From positions 248,001 to 312,000 of the forward strand of contig NZ_JAGISH010000001.1 of assembly GCF_017813235.1 (NCBI RefSeq): 64,000 bases of DNA, written 5' to 3'. The notes under the pieces are model-generated. The model did no database searches. It was given only the letters and a program-made list of their open reading frames with translations, and was not told the origin of the DNA. The position numbers and the translations under genes are program-made. Within the stretch, counting starts at the first letter, position 1. The number at the start of each line of letters is the position of its first letter. The stretch is from Sagittula salina. Its GTDB lineage: Bacteria; Pseudomonadota; Alphaproteobacteria; Rhodobacterales; Rhodobacteraceae. Positions 1 to 9,606 of the stretch are shown here, piece by piece.

Positions 1-1
1 G

Positions 2-751
2 GGGCTACGCGATCTGGCGGAGGCGCTGGACCTGCCGGTGTCCGATGTGACCCGGCGCGTCGAAAGCCTCGCGGAATACAACCCGATGCTGGGCCTGCGC
101 GGTGTCCGCCTCGGTATTACGGTGCCCGAGATCTACGACATGCAGGCGCGGGCCATCTTCGAGGCGACGCTGGATGCCTCGCGCGAAGGCGCACCGGTGG
201 TGCCGGAGATCATGCTGCCGCTCGTCAGTGCCCGCCGTGAGGTCGAGCTGGTGCGTACCCGGATCGACGCGGTTGCCGCCGCCGTGCGCGCCGAACGCGG
301 GCGTTCGTTCACCTACCGTCTTGGTGTGATGGCGGAAACCCCGCGCGCCTGCCTGCGCGCCGACGAGATCGCGCCGCACTGCCAATTCTTGTCCTTCGGG
401 ACCAACGACCTGACGCAGATGACCTATGGTCTGTCGCGCGACGACGCCGGGCGGTTCATGTCGGATTACGTGCAACAGGGCGTGTTCAGCGAGGACCCGT
501 TCCACGTTCTCGACGTCGACGGCGTCGGTGAACTGGTCGCCACGGGCGCGCACCGGGCGCGTGCGACGACACCGGGAATCACCCTGTCGATCTGCGGCGA
601 ACACGGCGGCAATCCCGAATCCATCGCCTTTTGTCGCGATGTCGGCATGGACTATGTCAGCTGTTCTCCTTTCCGCGTGCCGGTCGCGCGGCTGGCCGCC
701 GCCCATATAGCCCTGCGGGAAACCGGCGTCCAACGGCCAGCCAGGCTCTGA
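2..751 (+). CDS. ppdK: Pyruvate, phosphate dikinase, C-terminal part (5' end outside window)
   Basis: This is the PEP/pyruvate-binding C-terminal domain of pyruvate phosphate dikinase, which interconverts pyruvate, ATP and Pi with PEP, AMP and PPi in the cytoplasm. The open frame runs in from the left edge, so about 249 residues of a roughly 880-residue family are visible. The text NPMLGLRGVRLGI, the TNDLTQMTYG metal/substrate loop, ICGEHGGNP and the active-site cysteine segment VSCSPFRVPVARLAAA are all present and in family order. The gene ends normally with TGA. A 200-base gap separates it from the next gene, so it is probably the end of its own transcript. Confidence 0.95.
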   Translation, partial: GLRDLAEALDLPVSDVTRRVESLAEYNPMLGLRGVRLGITVPEIYDMQARAIFEATLDASREGAPVVPEIMLPLVSARREVELVRTRIDAVAAAVRAERGRSFTYRLGVMAETPRACLRADEIAPHCQFLSFGTNDLTQMTYGLSRDDAGRFMSDYVQQGVFSEDPFHVLDVDGVGELVATGAHRARATTPGITLSICGEHGGNPESIAFCRDVGMDYVSCSPFRVPVARLAAAHIALRETGVQRPARL

Positions 752-951
752 TACTTATTGACGTTTCAACCTTGACGCGCATGTCTCGCACGTCATTTTG
801 GGCAGATTCACGCCTGTGCGAAAATCGCGGACTTGGCGCCAACCGGCGATTCCGTTTACGAAACGCGCACAATTTTCTACAGATCGCCCCGCCCCGGAAT
901 GGCTTTGGGTTCATCCCGGGTCGACGATTCCCTTGAAAAGAGACCGCCACC

Positions 952-1569
952 ATGATCCGCAGCCTTTGCCTGTTCCTGACGCTTGTGGGCGTTTCGCTGA
1001 CTGCCCCTGCCTCTGCCGATTCCATCCGCAAGGCGCAGACCCTCGTGAGCCTCGAAACGAAGGTGCTGGCGCGGGCCGGCGATGCCCGGCTCAGCAGTCT
1101 GGTGCACCCCGCGGCCGTACGCGGCGCGGGCAAGATTCGTTACGACGCCGCCTTTCTCGCCGCGCAGCCCAAGGCGCAGGGTGGCAAGGAGTGGGAATGC
1201 CTGACCCAGGCGCTGTACTTCGAGGCGCGCGGCGAGCGCGTGGAGGGCCTGTTCGCCGTGGCGGAGGTCATCATGAACCGGGTTTCCTCGCAGCGGTTTC
1301 CGAACTCTGTCTGCGGCGTCGTGCACCAGAGCAACGGCCGGGGCTGTCAGTTCAGCTACACCTGTGACGGCCACCCCGAGGCGGTCGGCGAACCCGCCGC
1401 ATGGTCCCGCGTCGGCAAGGTGGCAAAGATGATGCTGGACGGCGCCCCCCGCGGCCTGACGCGGGGCGCCACATACTACCACACCAACGCCGTCGCGCCG
1501 AAATGGTCGCGCACCTTCACTCAGACGGCCAGCATCGGCGACCACCTGTTCTACCGCAACCCGCGGTAG
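952..1569 (+). CDS. Cell wall hydrolase, SleB family, exported
   Basis: A 205-residue protein with an N-terminal signal peptide (residues 1-22, ending APASA) and a SleB/CwlJ-type hydrolase domain from about residue 80. The hallmark LTQALYFEARGE carries the catalytic glutamate near residue 91, followed by EVIMNRV, a conserved cysteine, CQFSYTCDG and the terminal ATYYHTNAV. The family cuts peptidoglycan, and the signal peptide places it in the periplasm. In non-sporulating Rhodobacteraceae it is presumably used for wall remodelling rather than spore germination; that role is inference. It stands alone between ppdK and folB. Confidence 0.9.
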   Translation: MIRSLCLFLTLVGVSLTAPASADSIRKAQTLVSLETKVLARAGDARLSSLVHPAAVRGAGKIRYDAAFLAAQPKAQGGKEWECLTQALYFEARGERVEGLFAVAEVIMNRVSSQRFPNSVCGVVHQSNGRGCQFSYTCDGHPEAVGEPAAWSRVGKVAKMMLDGAPRGLTRGATYYHTNAVAPKWSRTFTQTASIGDHLFYRNPR

Positions 1570-1697
1570 GTGACGGTTTCGGCCACCGGGACCACCGCCC
1601 AGACGCCGCGCCGTCCCCCTCCCCGCGCCGCATTGTCGCTACCTTTCCGCAGGGGCCTGCCCTATATGAGGCCTGACACGACCCGGAAGGAGCCCCG

Positions 1698-2636
1698 ATG
1701 GCCTCTGAGATCCGCCTTGCCTTCGCTCATCCTTCGGAGCGCGCCATCGCCACGGCCGGCGACGCCCCACGAGACCGCATTTCCCTCCGAGATCATATTG
1801 TGGAAGTCGAAATCGGCGCCTTTCAGGCCGAGCGCGGCACCAAACAGCGCGTCTGTTTCAACGTCGTGGTGGAGGTCGCGCCCTTCACCGGCGAGATCGA
1901 AGACGACGTGGACCGCATCCTTTCCTACGACCGGGTGACGGAGGCAATCGCCCATGAACTGGCCGCCGAGCGCCTGAACCTTCTGGAAACCCTGGCTGAA
2001 CGCATCGCCGAACGCATCCTGCTGGAACCGCAGGCGCTGCGCGCCTTTGTCCGGATCGAAAAGCTGGATCGTGGTCCCGGCGCGCTGGGAGTGGAGATCG
2101 TCCGCGCCCGCGCCGATGTGGCGGCGCATCTCAACACCCTGGCGCAGGAAATCGCTTCGGAACGACCGCACCCTCGTGTCGTCTACCTGTCGAACGCCGC
2201 CATCGCACACCCCGACCTTTGCGCGTGGATTGACACACTGGCGGCGCGCAAGGCGCCTGTCATCCTCTGCTGCGGATTGCCGCCGGAGCCGCCGCTGGAA
2301 ACCGGTCACAGGATGACCCAGCGCCGCGTCGACCTGCTGGCGATCGAACAGAACGGCTGGCGGCTGGCGGCGCGCGACCTGCGCTGCAAGGTCGTCTCTA
2401 CGCGGACGGAGCTCGACTGGGCGATGCGGAACGGGCAGATCTGCGTCTGGGCGCCGTCCAAAATCGTACTCGACGCCACCGAAGGCCCCGGCGTCGGCCC
2501 GCGCGCGGGCGCCGCGCTCAGCGCCTGGTTCGCCACCGAAATGGAAGCCTGCGAGCTGCTGGCCGTCGGCGGAGACCTGCCGGAAAAGACGGACACCCCG
2601 CAACGTGCGGTTGAGGTGGGCGACCCGCTGTTCTGA
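1698..2636 (+). CDS. folB: Dihydroneopterin aldolase with C-terminal extension
   Basis: FolB converts 7,8-dihydroneopterin to 6-hydroxymethyl-dihydropterin plus glycolaldehyde in folate synthesis. Residues about 25-130 form the aldolase domain: DRISLRDHIVEVEIGAF, Tyr78 in SYDRV, Glu97 in NLLETLAE and the candidate catalytic Lys122 in RIEKLDRG. The protein is 312 residues, against about 120 for classical FolB. Residues 150-312 are an extra domain I cannot assign, although long FolB proteins are usual in this family of bacteria. The start is supported by GGAAGGAG six bases upstream. It begins a folB-folP-glmM run. Confidence 0.9.
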   Translation: MASEIRLAFAHPSERAIATAGDAPRDRISLRDHIVEVEIGAFQAERGTKQRVCFNVVVEVAPFTGEIEDDVDRILSYDRVTEAIAHELAAERLNLLETLAERIAERILLEPQALRAFVRIEKLDRGPGALGVEIVRARADVAAHLNTLAQEIASERPHPRVVYLSNAAIAHPDLCAWIDTLAARKAPVILCCGLPPEPPLETGHRMTQRRVDLLAIEQNGWRLAARDLRCKVVSTRTELDWAMRNGQICVWAPSKIVLDATEGPGVGPRAGAALSAWFATEMEACELLAVGGDLPEKTDTPQRAVEVGDPLF

Positions 2637-2698
2637 GCGGCCCCGCCGCCGCGGTCTACCTGCTTGAAATGGCCCGGCGAATGGGTCAGGGAAAGCGC

Positions 2699-3709
2699 AT
2701 GACTGCCTATTACCGCCCCCTTGTCCGCTTTGACCGCCCCCGCCCGCCCGAGGCGCTGCCGCTTGCCGGGGGACCGGGCTGGTTCGTCCACCTCGCGGAG
2801 CATCGCCGCGGCACAGAGCCGCGCATTGTCACCCCTGACGCCCTGCCCGACGACTGGCGCATCCGGCTGACCGCACCCCGGCCTGCCGTTGCGGGCATGG
2901 TCTTTGACCGCACGCGTGTGATGGGCATCCTGAACATCACACCGGACAGCTTCTCCGACGGGGGACAGTACCAGTCCCCCGCCGCCGCGCTGATGCAGGC
3001 GCATGGCATGGTGGACGCCGGGGCCGACATTATCGACGTCGGCGGCGAAAGCACCCGACCCGGCGCACAGACCGTCCCATACGAGGCTGAAATCGCCCGG
3101 ATCGAGCCGGTGATCCGCGCCATCGCCACGGAAATCGCCGCCCCGATCAGCATAGATACACGCAAATCCAGCGTGGCGGAGGCCGCCGTCGCGGCGGGTG
3201 CACGGCTGGTCAACGACGTCTCGGGCCTGACATACGATCCGATGCTTGCCGGCTGGTGCGCGCGCGAAGGCCTGCCGGTCTGCGTCATGCACACGCTGGG
3301 CGGGCCGGAGACCATGCAGGACGACATCCGCTACGACGATGTATTGCTGGACGTCTACGACTTCCTCGACACACAGGTGCAGAAGCTGGAGGCCGCAGGC
3401 CTGCCGCGGGGCCGCATCGTTGTCGACCCCGGCATCGGTTTCGGGAAGACCATCACCCACAATCTGACGATCCTGAACGGTGTATCGCTGTTCCACGGAC
3501 TGGGTTGCCCTTTGCTCGTGGGCGCCTCGCGCAAAGGCTTCATCGGGCGTATTTCCGGCGCCAACCCGGCATCCGACCGTATGGCAGGCTCTGTTGCCGT
3601 GGCACTGGCCATGGCAGCCCAAGCCGTGCAGATTGTCCGCGTACACGATGTCGTCGAGACAGCGCAGGCGCTTTCGGTCTGGAATGCTATTACCCACGGA
3701 GAATTTTGA
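2699..3709 (+). CDS. folP: Dihydropteroate synthase
   Basis: FolP joins 6-hydroxymethyl-dihydropterin pyrophosphate to p-aminobenzoate; it is the sulfonamide target. Signature motifs are all visible: [38 protein letters not shown] and [10 protein letters not shown] place the start at the ATG at 2699 (MTAYYRPL) because AGGGAAA precedes it; an in-frame ATG at 2669 has no ribosome site. That gives 336 residues, somewhat longer than the usual 270-290 because of a roughly 60-residue N-terminal lead. The stop codon overlaps the glmM start as ATGA, indicating translational coupling. Confidence 0.95.
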   Translation: MTAYYRPLVRFDRPRPPEALPLAGGPGWFVHLAEHRRGTEPRIVTPDALPDDWRIRLTAPRPAVAGMVFDRTRVMGILNITPDSFSDGGQYQSPAAALMQAHGMVDAGADIIDVGGESTRPGAQTVPYEAEIARIEPVIRAIATEIAAPISIDTRKSSVAEAAVAAGARLVNDVSGLTYDPMLAGWCAREGLPVCVMHTLGGPETMQDDIRYDDVLLDVYDFLDTQVQKLEAAGLPRGRIVVDPGIGFGKTITHNLTILNGVSLFHGLGCPLLVGASRKGFIGRISGANPASDRMAGSVAVALAMAAQAVQIVRVHDVVETAQALSVWNAITHGEF

Positions 3710-5055
3710 TGACCCGCAAATTATTCGGCACCGACGGCGTGCGCGGCACCGCCAATACATGGCCGATGACGGTAGATCTCGCCGTCTCCCTCGGCGCTGC
3801 CGTGGGGCGCTATTTCCGCAATGAACACACCGGCGTGCACCGTGTCGTGATCGGCAAGGACACCCGTCTGTCAGGCTACATGTTCGAGAATGCACTGACC
3901 GCCGGCCTGACCTCCACCGGCATGAACGTGCTGCTGCTGGGTCCGGTGCCGACGCCTGCCGTGGGGCTGCTGACCAATTCCATGCGGGCGGATCTGGGCA
4001 TCATGATCTCCGCCAGCCACAATCCCGCGGCCGACAACGGGATCAAGTTCTTCGGCCCCGATGGCTTCAAGTTGTCCGACGCGATGGAAGCGGAGATCGA
4101 GGCGCTGGTGGCAGAGGGAGTCGACCCTGCAAAGCCCGGCAACATCGGTCGGGCTAAGCGCATCGACGACGGGCGTTTCCGCTATCAGGAACGGCTGAAG
4201 TCTACCCTGCCCTCGGGCCTGCGCCTGGACGGGCTGCGCGTCGTGGTGGACTGCGCCAATGGCGCCGCCTACCGTACCGCGCCGGAGGTTCTGTGGGAAC
4301 TCGGCGCCGACGTCATCGCCATCGGCACCGTGCCGGACGGGCTGAACATCAATGCGGAGTGCGGTTCGACCCATCCGGCCAAGGCAGTTGAGGCCGTGCG
4401 CACCCATGGTGCCGATCTTGGTATCTGCCTCGATGGGGACGCCGACCGCATCATCGTGATCGACGAGACCGGAGAGATCGTCGATGGCGACCAGATCATG
4501 GCCCTGCTCGCGGCCCGCTGGGCCGAGGAGGATCGCCTGAAGGGTGGCGCGCTGGTGGCCACCGTGATGTCGAATCTCGGATTGGAACGCTTCCTGCAAT
4601 CGCGGGGCCTGCGGCTGGAACGCACCAAGGTCGGCGACCGGTACGTGGTCGAACGGATGCGCGCGGGCGGCTATAACCTCGGTGGCGAGCAGTCGGGCCA
4701 TATCGTCATGACCGACTTCGCCACCACCGGCGACGGGCTGATGGCGGGCCTGCAGGTGCTGTCCGAAATGGCTCGCACCAACCGCGCCGCCTCCGAACTC
4801 ACGCGCAACTTCGCCCCGGTGCCGCAGCTTCTGAAAAATGTCCGTTACGGTGCAGAAGCCCGGCCGCTGGAAGACCCCCGCGTGATGGCGGCGATCCGCG
4901 ACGCCGAAGAGAAACTGCTCGGCAAGGGCCGTCTGCTGATCCGCAAGTCGGGCACCGAACCGCTGATCCGCGTCATGGCGGAATGCGAGGACGACGCACT
5001 GCTTGTGTCCCTCGTGGACGGCATCGTGGCCGAAGTCGAAACCGCCGCCGCCTGA
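3709..5055 (+). CDS. glmM: Phosphoglucosamine mutase
   Basis: GlmM converts glucosamine-6-phosphate to glucosamine-1-phosphate on the way to UDP-GlcNAc for peptidoglycan and LPS. The 448-residue product matches the family length. It opens with [11 protein letters not shown], carries the phosphoserine loop [17 protein letters not shown] (Ser103), the metal loop DGDADR and the C-terminal phosphate-binding [12 protein letters not shown]. The ATG at 3709 shares an ATGA with the folP stop. A longer upstream open frame exists but lies inside folP. Two hairpins follow immediately downstream. Confidence 0.97.
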   Translation: MTRKLFGTDGVRGTANTWPMTVDLAVSLGAAVGRYFRNEHTGVHRVVIGKDTRLSGYMFENALTAGLTSTGMNVLLLGPVPTPAVGLLTNSMRADLGIMISASHNPAADNGIKFFGPDGFKLSDAMEAEIEALVAEGVDPAKPGNIGRAKRIDDGRFRYQERLKSTLPSGLRLDGLRVVVDCANGAAYRTAPEVLWELGADVIAIGTVPDGLNINAECGSTHPAKAVEAVRTHGADLGICLDGDADRIIVIDETGEIVDGDQIMALLAARWAEEDRLKGGALVATVMSNLGLERFLQSRGLRLERTKVGDRYVVERMRAGGYNLGGEQSGHIVMTDFATTGDGLMAGLQVLSEMARTNRAASELTRNFAPVPQLLKNVRYGAEARPLEDPRVMAAIRDAEEKLLGKGRLLIRKSGTEPLIRVMAECEDDALLVSLVDGIVAEVETAAA

Positions 5056-5064
5056 ACGCGGGCC

Positions 5065-5119
5065 GAAGAGCCTTCGTCGAAGGCTCTTCACCCGTCAAGG
5101 CTTTTCATTGAAAAGCCTT
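5065..5119. terminator. Paired hairpins between glmM and the convergent DUF2937 gene
   Basis: Two adjacent perfect inverted repeats: 5065-5076 with 5078-5089 (12 bases each around one T) and 5097-5106 with 5110-5119 (10 bases each around ATT). They lie 9 bases after glmM and 43 bases beyond the end of the opposing gene, so a bidirectional terminator is the simplest reading. Confidence 0.7.
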
Positions 5120-5162
5120 AGCGCCCCCCTGACCTGCCCCCTGACCTGCGCGGGGCATAGCC

Positions 5163-5675
5163 TCAGACCGCCCGCCGGAACGACCGGCGCAGCGTGTGCC
5201 AAAGCCGGGCAAGGAAACCGAAAACAAGGCTCAGCCCCGCCCACCCCGCGAGGAAGCCCGTTCCGGCGAAACTCACCCCTTCGAAGGTCGCGGGTACCGC
5301 CGGTTTGAACGTTTCCCGTGCACGCGCCCAGATCCGGGGGTCGCCCAGATGCGTGGCCAGCCTTGCCCGCATGAAGGGCCCCGCCTCCGCCAGGGCCGCG
5401 AGGTCCGCTGCCAGCCGGTCCCGGCGCGCGATATCGTGGGCCATGTTTTCGGCCTGTCGTTCCGCCAGCGGGCCTTCGGCGGCAAGCCGGTCGAGGTAGG
5501 CGGGCAGTTCCAGACCGACCGCCGCCGCGTCCGCCTCGAAGCGCTGCACCTGCCGCGTCAGTTCGTCCACGGCGCCGCCCAGCCGTTGCATGTATTGCTG
5601 CGAAAATTCCGGGAACTGCGAGGCTGCCAGCCCTCCGGCCAGCCCGCCCGCAAGCGTCAGCACGCGCAGGATCAT
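5163..5675 (-). CDS. DUF2937 family membrane protein
   Basis: A 170-residue protein with an N-terminal hydrophobic segment (residues 1-20, LTLAGGLAGGLAASQF), a helical charged middle part (30-110) and a second membrane segment near residues 138-157. This layout and the FPEFSQQYMQRLGGAVDEL text fit the DUF2937 family, whose function is unknown. The start at 5675 is preferred because GAGAGGAAC sits directly upstream; the frame stays open further but without a ribosome site. It converges on glmM. Confidence 0.8.
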   Translation of the reverse strand: MILRVLTLAGGLAGGLAASQFPEFSQQYMQRLGGAVDELTRQVQRFEADAAAVGLELPAYLDRLAAEGPLAERQAENMAHDIARRDRLAADLAALAEAGPFMRARLATHLGDPRIWARARETFKPAVPATFEGVSFAGTGFLAGWAGLSLVFGFLARLWHTLRRSFRRAV

Positions 5676-5766
5676 GTTCCTCTCCCTCACCCATTTCAGC
5701 CCGCAGGATAGCGTGGTGTCGGCGCAGGGCCAGCCCGCAAGGCCAACGCCCCCGCTCAAACGCAAA

Positions 5767-5790
5767 CGGCCCGGCGTTTCCACCGGGCCG
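5767..5790. terminator. Hairpin downstream of proS
   Basis: CGGCCCGG (5767-5774) and CCGGGCCG (5783-5790) form an 8-base-pair stem with an 8-base loop. On the minus strand it follows the proS stop at 5816 and is followed by TTTGCGTTTG, so it is a likely proS terminator. Confidence 0.6.
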
Positions 5791-5815
5791 CTGTCCCTGG
5801 TCCGGCGTGCGGTTA

Positions 5816-7156
5816 TCAGAGAGCCTTGCCGTAGATCTTCGCGATCTTCGCCACCGCCTGTTCGGGCGGCATCTCTTCGCTTTCGCCGGTGCGACGGCTG
5901 GTGACCTCCACCACGCCGTTCTTCAGCCCACGCGGACCCACGGTGATCCGCCACGGCAGGCCGATCAGATCCATCGTCGCGAACTTGCCGCCCGCGCGTT
6001 CGTTGCGGTCGTCATAAAGCGGCTCCAGCCCGAGCGCCTCGAGCGAGGCATAGAGCGCCTCGCAGGCTGCATCCGCCTCCGCATCGCCCTGTTTCAGGTT
6101 CACGATACCGCAGTGGAAAGGCGTCACCCCCTCCGGCCAGATGATCCCCTTGTCGTCGTGGCTTGCCTCGATGATCGCGCCCAGCAGGCGGCTGACCCCG
6201 ATCCCGTGCGACCCCATGTGCACCGGCACCTGCGCGCCGGACTGGTCCTGCACCACGGCGCCCATCGCCTCCGAATACTTCGTGCCGAAGTAGAAGATCT
6301 GCCCCACTTCGATGCCCCGCGCCGTGCGCCGCCGCTCTTCGGGGACCTGCGCAAAGAGCGCCTCTTCATGCGTCTCGTCCGTGCGGGCGTAGCGCGAGGT
6401 GAACTCCTCCAGAACGGCATGGCACTGCTCGACCGAATCGTAATCGATCTGCCGGTCGCCAAAGCTCAGGTCGGTGATCTCGCTGTCATAGAAGACCTCC
6501 GACTCGCCCGTCTCTGCCAGCACGAGGAACTCATGCGTGTAATCGCCGCCGATCGGCCCACCGTCGGCGCGCATCGGGATCGCCTGCAGGCCCATCCGTT
6601 CGTAAGTCCGCAGGTAACTCACCAGGTGGCGGTTGTAGGCGTGCAGCGCGTCCTCCTTCGTCAGGTCGAAGTTGTAGCCGTCCTTCATCAGGAACTCGCG
6701 CCCCCGCATGACGCCAAAGCGCGGCCGCACCTCGTCGCGGAACTTCCACTGCACGTGATACAACGTCAGCGGCAACTCCTTGTAGGACTTGACGTAAGAG
6801 CGGAAGATGTCGGTGATCAGCTCCTCGTTCGTCGGACCATACAGCATGTCACGATCATGCCGATCCTTGATGCGCAGCATCTCCTGCCCGTAGTCCTCGT
6901 AGCGCCCCGACTCGCGCCACAGGTCCGCCGACTGCAGCGTCGGCATCAGCATGGCGATGTGGCCCGCGCGTTGCTGTTCCTCATGCACGATCTGTTCGAT
7001 TCGCTTCAGCACCTTGTAGCCCAGCGGCAGCCACGAATAGATCCCCGCCTGCGCCTGCTTGATCATGCCGGCGCGCAGCATGTAGCGGTGGCTGACGATC
7101 TGCGCCTCGGCGGGCGTCTCCTTGAGAACGGGCAGGAAGTAGCGGGACAGGCGCAT
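5816..7156 (-). CDS. proS: Prolyl-tRNA synthetase, short type
   Basis: ProS charges tRNA-Pro with proline. The 446-residue protein is the short alphaproteobacterial form: class II motif 2 ([21 protein letters not shown] region) and motif 3 ([15 protein letters not shown]) are present, and the anticodon-binding domain fills the C-terminal third. The large editing insertion of E. coli-type ProS is absent, as is usual in this group. The start at 7156 ([15 protein letters not shown]) matches the family N-terminus, although the frame remains open for another 700 bases upstream through the opposite-strand gene. Confidence 0.96.
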   Translation of the reverse strand: MRLSRYFLPVLKETPAEAQIVSHRYMLRAGMIKQAQAGIYSWLPLGYKVLKRIEQIVHEEQQRAGHIAMLMPTLQSADLWRESGRYEDYGQEMLRIKDRHDRDMLYGPTNEELITDIFRSYVKSYKELPLTLYHVQWKFRDEVRPRFGVMRGREFLMKDGYNFDLTKEDALHAYNRHLVSYLRTYERMGLQAIPMRADGGPIGGDYTHEFLVLAETGESEVFYDSEITDLSFGDRQIDYDSVEQCHAVLEEFTSRYARTDETHEEALFAQVPEERRRTARGIEVGQIFYFGTKYSEAMGAVVQDQSGAQVPVHMGSHGIGVSRLLGAIIEASHDDKGIIWPEGVTPFHCGIVNLKQGDAEADAACEALYASLEALGLEPLYDDRNERAGGKFATMDLIGLPWRITVGPRGLKNGVVEVTSRRTGESEEMPPEQAVAKIAKIYGKAL

Positions 7157-7294
7157 GGGAACCTCGCGAAGCTCTGTTTGCGTGGCGTTTTGCGGGATAA
7201 GCCACGCCTTGGCAAGGCACCGCCTGCGCAAGCCCCTTCCCCGGGGGGCACCTTGCACGGCATGGTGTGGGCAACGTCCCGTCACGAGTACCCC

Positions 7295-9327
7295 ATGAAC
7301 GACACCACAATCCCGCTGCGCCGCAACCTCGCCGACCTGTTGCCATTCCTCGCGGAACCTCTCGTCCTCACCGTGGGCCTCGCGGTCGTCGGGGCGGCCC
7401 TCGCTGCCTTCATGTTCCTCCAGTTCCGCGACAGGTCGCGCCACAGGAACGAACCGGAGCCTGGGACCCTCGCCGGTTTGCGTGTCTTCACCTGGCTGCT
7501 GACGCCGATCTGGTTCCTCATCGTCGCGCATATTCTCTACGCGCTGGTGGCCCTCGCGCTCGCGTTCGACCCGAGCCGGCAGGGCACCGAGGAAGGCGCC
7601 GACCTGCGCTGGCACGTGCTGGCTTTCGTCGGTCTCATCACCGCCCTCGGCGCGCTCGTCTCCGCCCCCCCTCGCCCTGATCCGGGTCTGGACCACCGAA
7701 CGCCAGACCCGCACCGCCGAGCAGGGCCACCTGACCGACCGCATCTCCAAGGCCGTGGAACACCTTGGCGCAGAAAAGACCGAAAGCCGCATCGGAAGGC
7801 CGGTCACAATCTGGACCGGCAAGCCAGAGGAACTGATAATCCATAACAGCGTCATTGACCCATTCAAGAACTACCCGCGCACGCGGATTGGCGAACGTGA
7901 CACGGAAGCCAGATACGACCCTGGAACTGATACAATTGATACCGGACCGTTTTGGCCGGTCACCACATGGCCCGCGGAGAGGACTGTGATCGAATGGCAA
8001 GACACTCCGCCGAAGCTCGAACCGTACGAGACCATCGCGGCAGAAGGCGACTGGAAGAACTTCAGCCGCACCGTCCCCAAAATCGAGGTCCGCATCGGTG
8101 GCCTGCTCTCCCTCGAACGCATCTCGCAGGACTCGGCGGCCTACGACAAGGGCCGCGACCATATCCGCGTCATGGAAATCATTTGCGCCTACATCAGAAA
8201 TAACAGCCCAGCACAAGGGGCCGTATCCTGGCATCCGTACGAAGAGCTGTTTACAGCTTTCAGTAAAAACCTGAGCAAAAAAGCAAGTTCATCGATGCGT
8301 ATGCTGACGCTGTAAGATCGGAGAGCCAGAGTATAGCAAACGCCGAAAACCGCAGCGTGGAATGGCGGGACAGAATCCGATCAAATTTTCGAGAAGACAT
8401 CCAGATTGCTTTGAACATTTTAGGAAAGCGATCAAAAAACGTTATAGCGATAGAAAGGGGTTCTGCGGCGGAAAAATTGCTTGAGTTCAGAGAGACCGCA
8501 GACGCACTACGAACGCAATTGATTAAAAATCCAAGAGATATCCACGTCCGGGACAAAATCAAGCAACTCAGGGAAATCCAAACTGCAAGGTATCAACTCG
8601 ACTTATCTCGCGTAAACTTTCAAGGATATTCACTTAAAGGAATGGACTTCAGTCATGCGGACCTGTCCTTTTCTCACTTTGGAGCAGCAGACCTATCACA
8701 AGCTGACCTTTTGACGCGGACCTGGGAAAATCACGCTTTCATGACACGAGCCTTGCCAGTGCGAATCTACAGTTCGCCGATATAGCTTTTTGCTCATTTG
8801 TGAAATGCAATGCCCACAACCTCAGGCTCTTAGGAAATATTCTACAAGGTTGTCTTTTTTACTCGGGCATCTATTCTTGCAGCGAGTTTCTTGCCATTCA
8901 CTCTGCGGGGTACATGGTATTTCTGAACCTGAACAATTCACGTTTTGACGTCACAACGTCGGACAATGTCCATATTGCTTATTGCCGTCTTGCCGGGGCG
9001 CGTGTTCGTGGTCTTCAATTGGATGAATTCTCGACATTTTACGAAACTGAGACGGCAGAAATTAATTTTGACGGAGGTCCGCTTTCAAATACCGCGTTCC
9101 AAGATGTTCGGCTTGCAGAGGAAGCCACTGTCAACGCAGACCTGTCCGGCGCCTTCGGAGACGCAACAGTGCGTCTACCTGAGCGAATGGATCGCCCCGC
9201 CCATTGGCCCGCCCACGATCTCGGCGACGCCTTCGATACCGAATGGCGCAAGTGGCAGGCCGATCCCGAGGGCTATACCCCGCCGCCCCCGCCGCAACAC
9301 AGGTTTGAACCCGACCCGAAGCCCTGA
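7295..9327 (+). pseudogene. Pentapeptide-repeat membrane protein gene with three frameshifts
   Basis: One coherent protein can be read only by changing frame three times, each time at a homopolymer. Segment 1 (from 7295) carries two membrane helices. At the C7 run 7665-7671 one base too many moves the reading into [36 protein letters not shown], a text typical of this family in roseobacters. At the A6 run 8277-8282 one base too few leads to KFIDAYADAVRSESQ and IQIALNILGKRS. At the T4 run near 8709 one base too few leads from pentapeptide repeats (ADLSQADL) into DADLGKSRFHDTSLASANLQFAD and the C-terminus WRKWQADPEGY. The function of the intact family is unknown. The part from about 8.2 to 9.13 kb is much richer in A and T (about 43% GC in 8521-8640) than the window. 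Real decay and assembly indel errors both fit. Confidence 0.8.
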
Positions 9328-9422
9328 TCCGGGGCCCCACCTTCCTGCTTTTTCCTCTCCCCAGACAACCCTCCCTATCCCCACCCGTCCGCCTTCGGAC
9401 CGGCACCCGGCATGGCTCCCGT

Positions 9423-9463
9423 GTGGGCGCTGACCTTTTGCCCTGCAAAAGGTCAGCGCCCAC
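9423..9463. terminator. 18-base-pair perfect hairpin
   Basis: The 18 bases 9423-9440 are exactly complementary to 9446-9463, with the 5-base loop CCCTG. It lies 95 bases after the pentapeptide gene and 143 before the AI-2E-type permease. There is no following T tract, so a terminator is likely but not certain; a small repetitive element is the alternative. Confidence 0.55.
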
Positions 9464-9606
9464 GCGCAGCGGAATCCGGGGCCTTTTCTGCGCATGCGAT
9501 ATGCATGGATTGCGCATCGGTTGTGCACGCATTGCGCCTCCACGGAATCGCGGCTCTTGCATCGCAATGCTGCACGGGCGAAACAGGGGCAACAGGAGCG
9601 CGCGCC

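Noticed and set aside
2306..3895. Minus-strand open frame of 529 codons opposite folP
   Set aside because: It lies antisense to a clear folP and glmM start, codes for a His/Arg/Gly-rich text with no motif, and is the usual by-product of high GC.
5807..7294. Long plus-strand open frame opposite proS
   Set aside because: The protein is the complement of ProS with no recognisable domain; only the part from 7295 belongs to a real gene.
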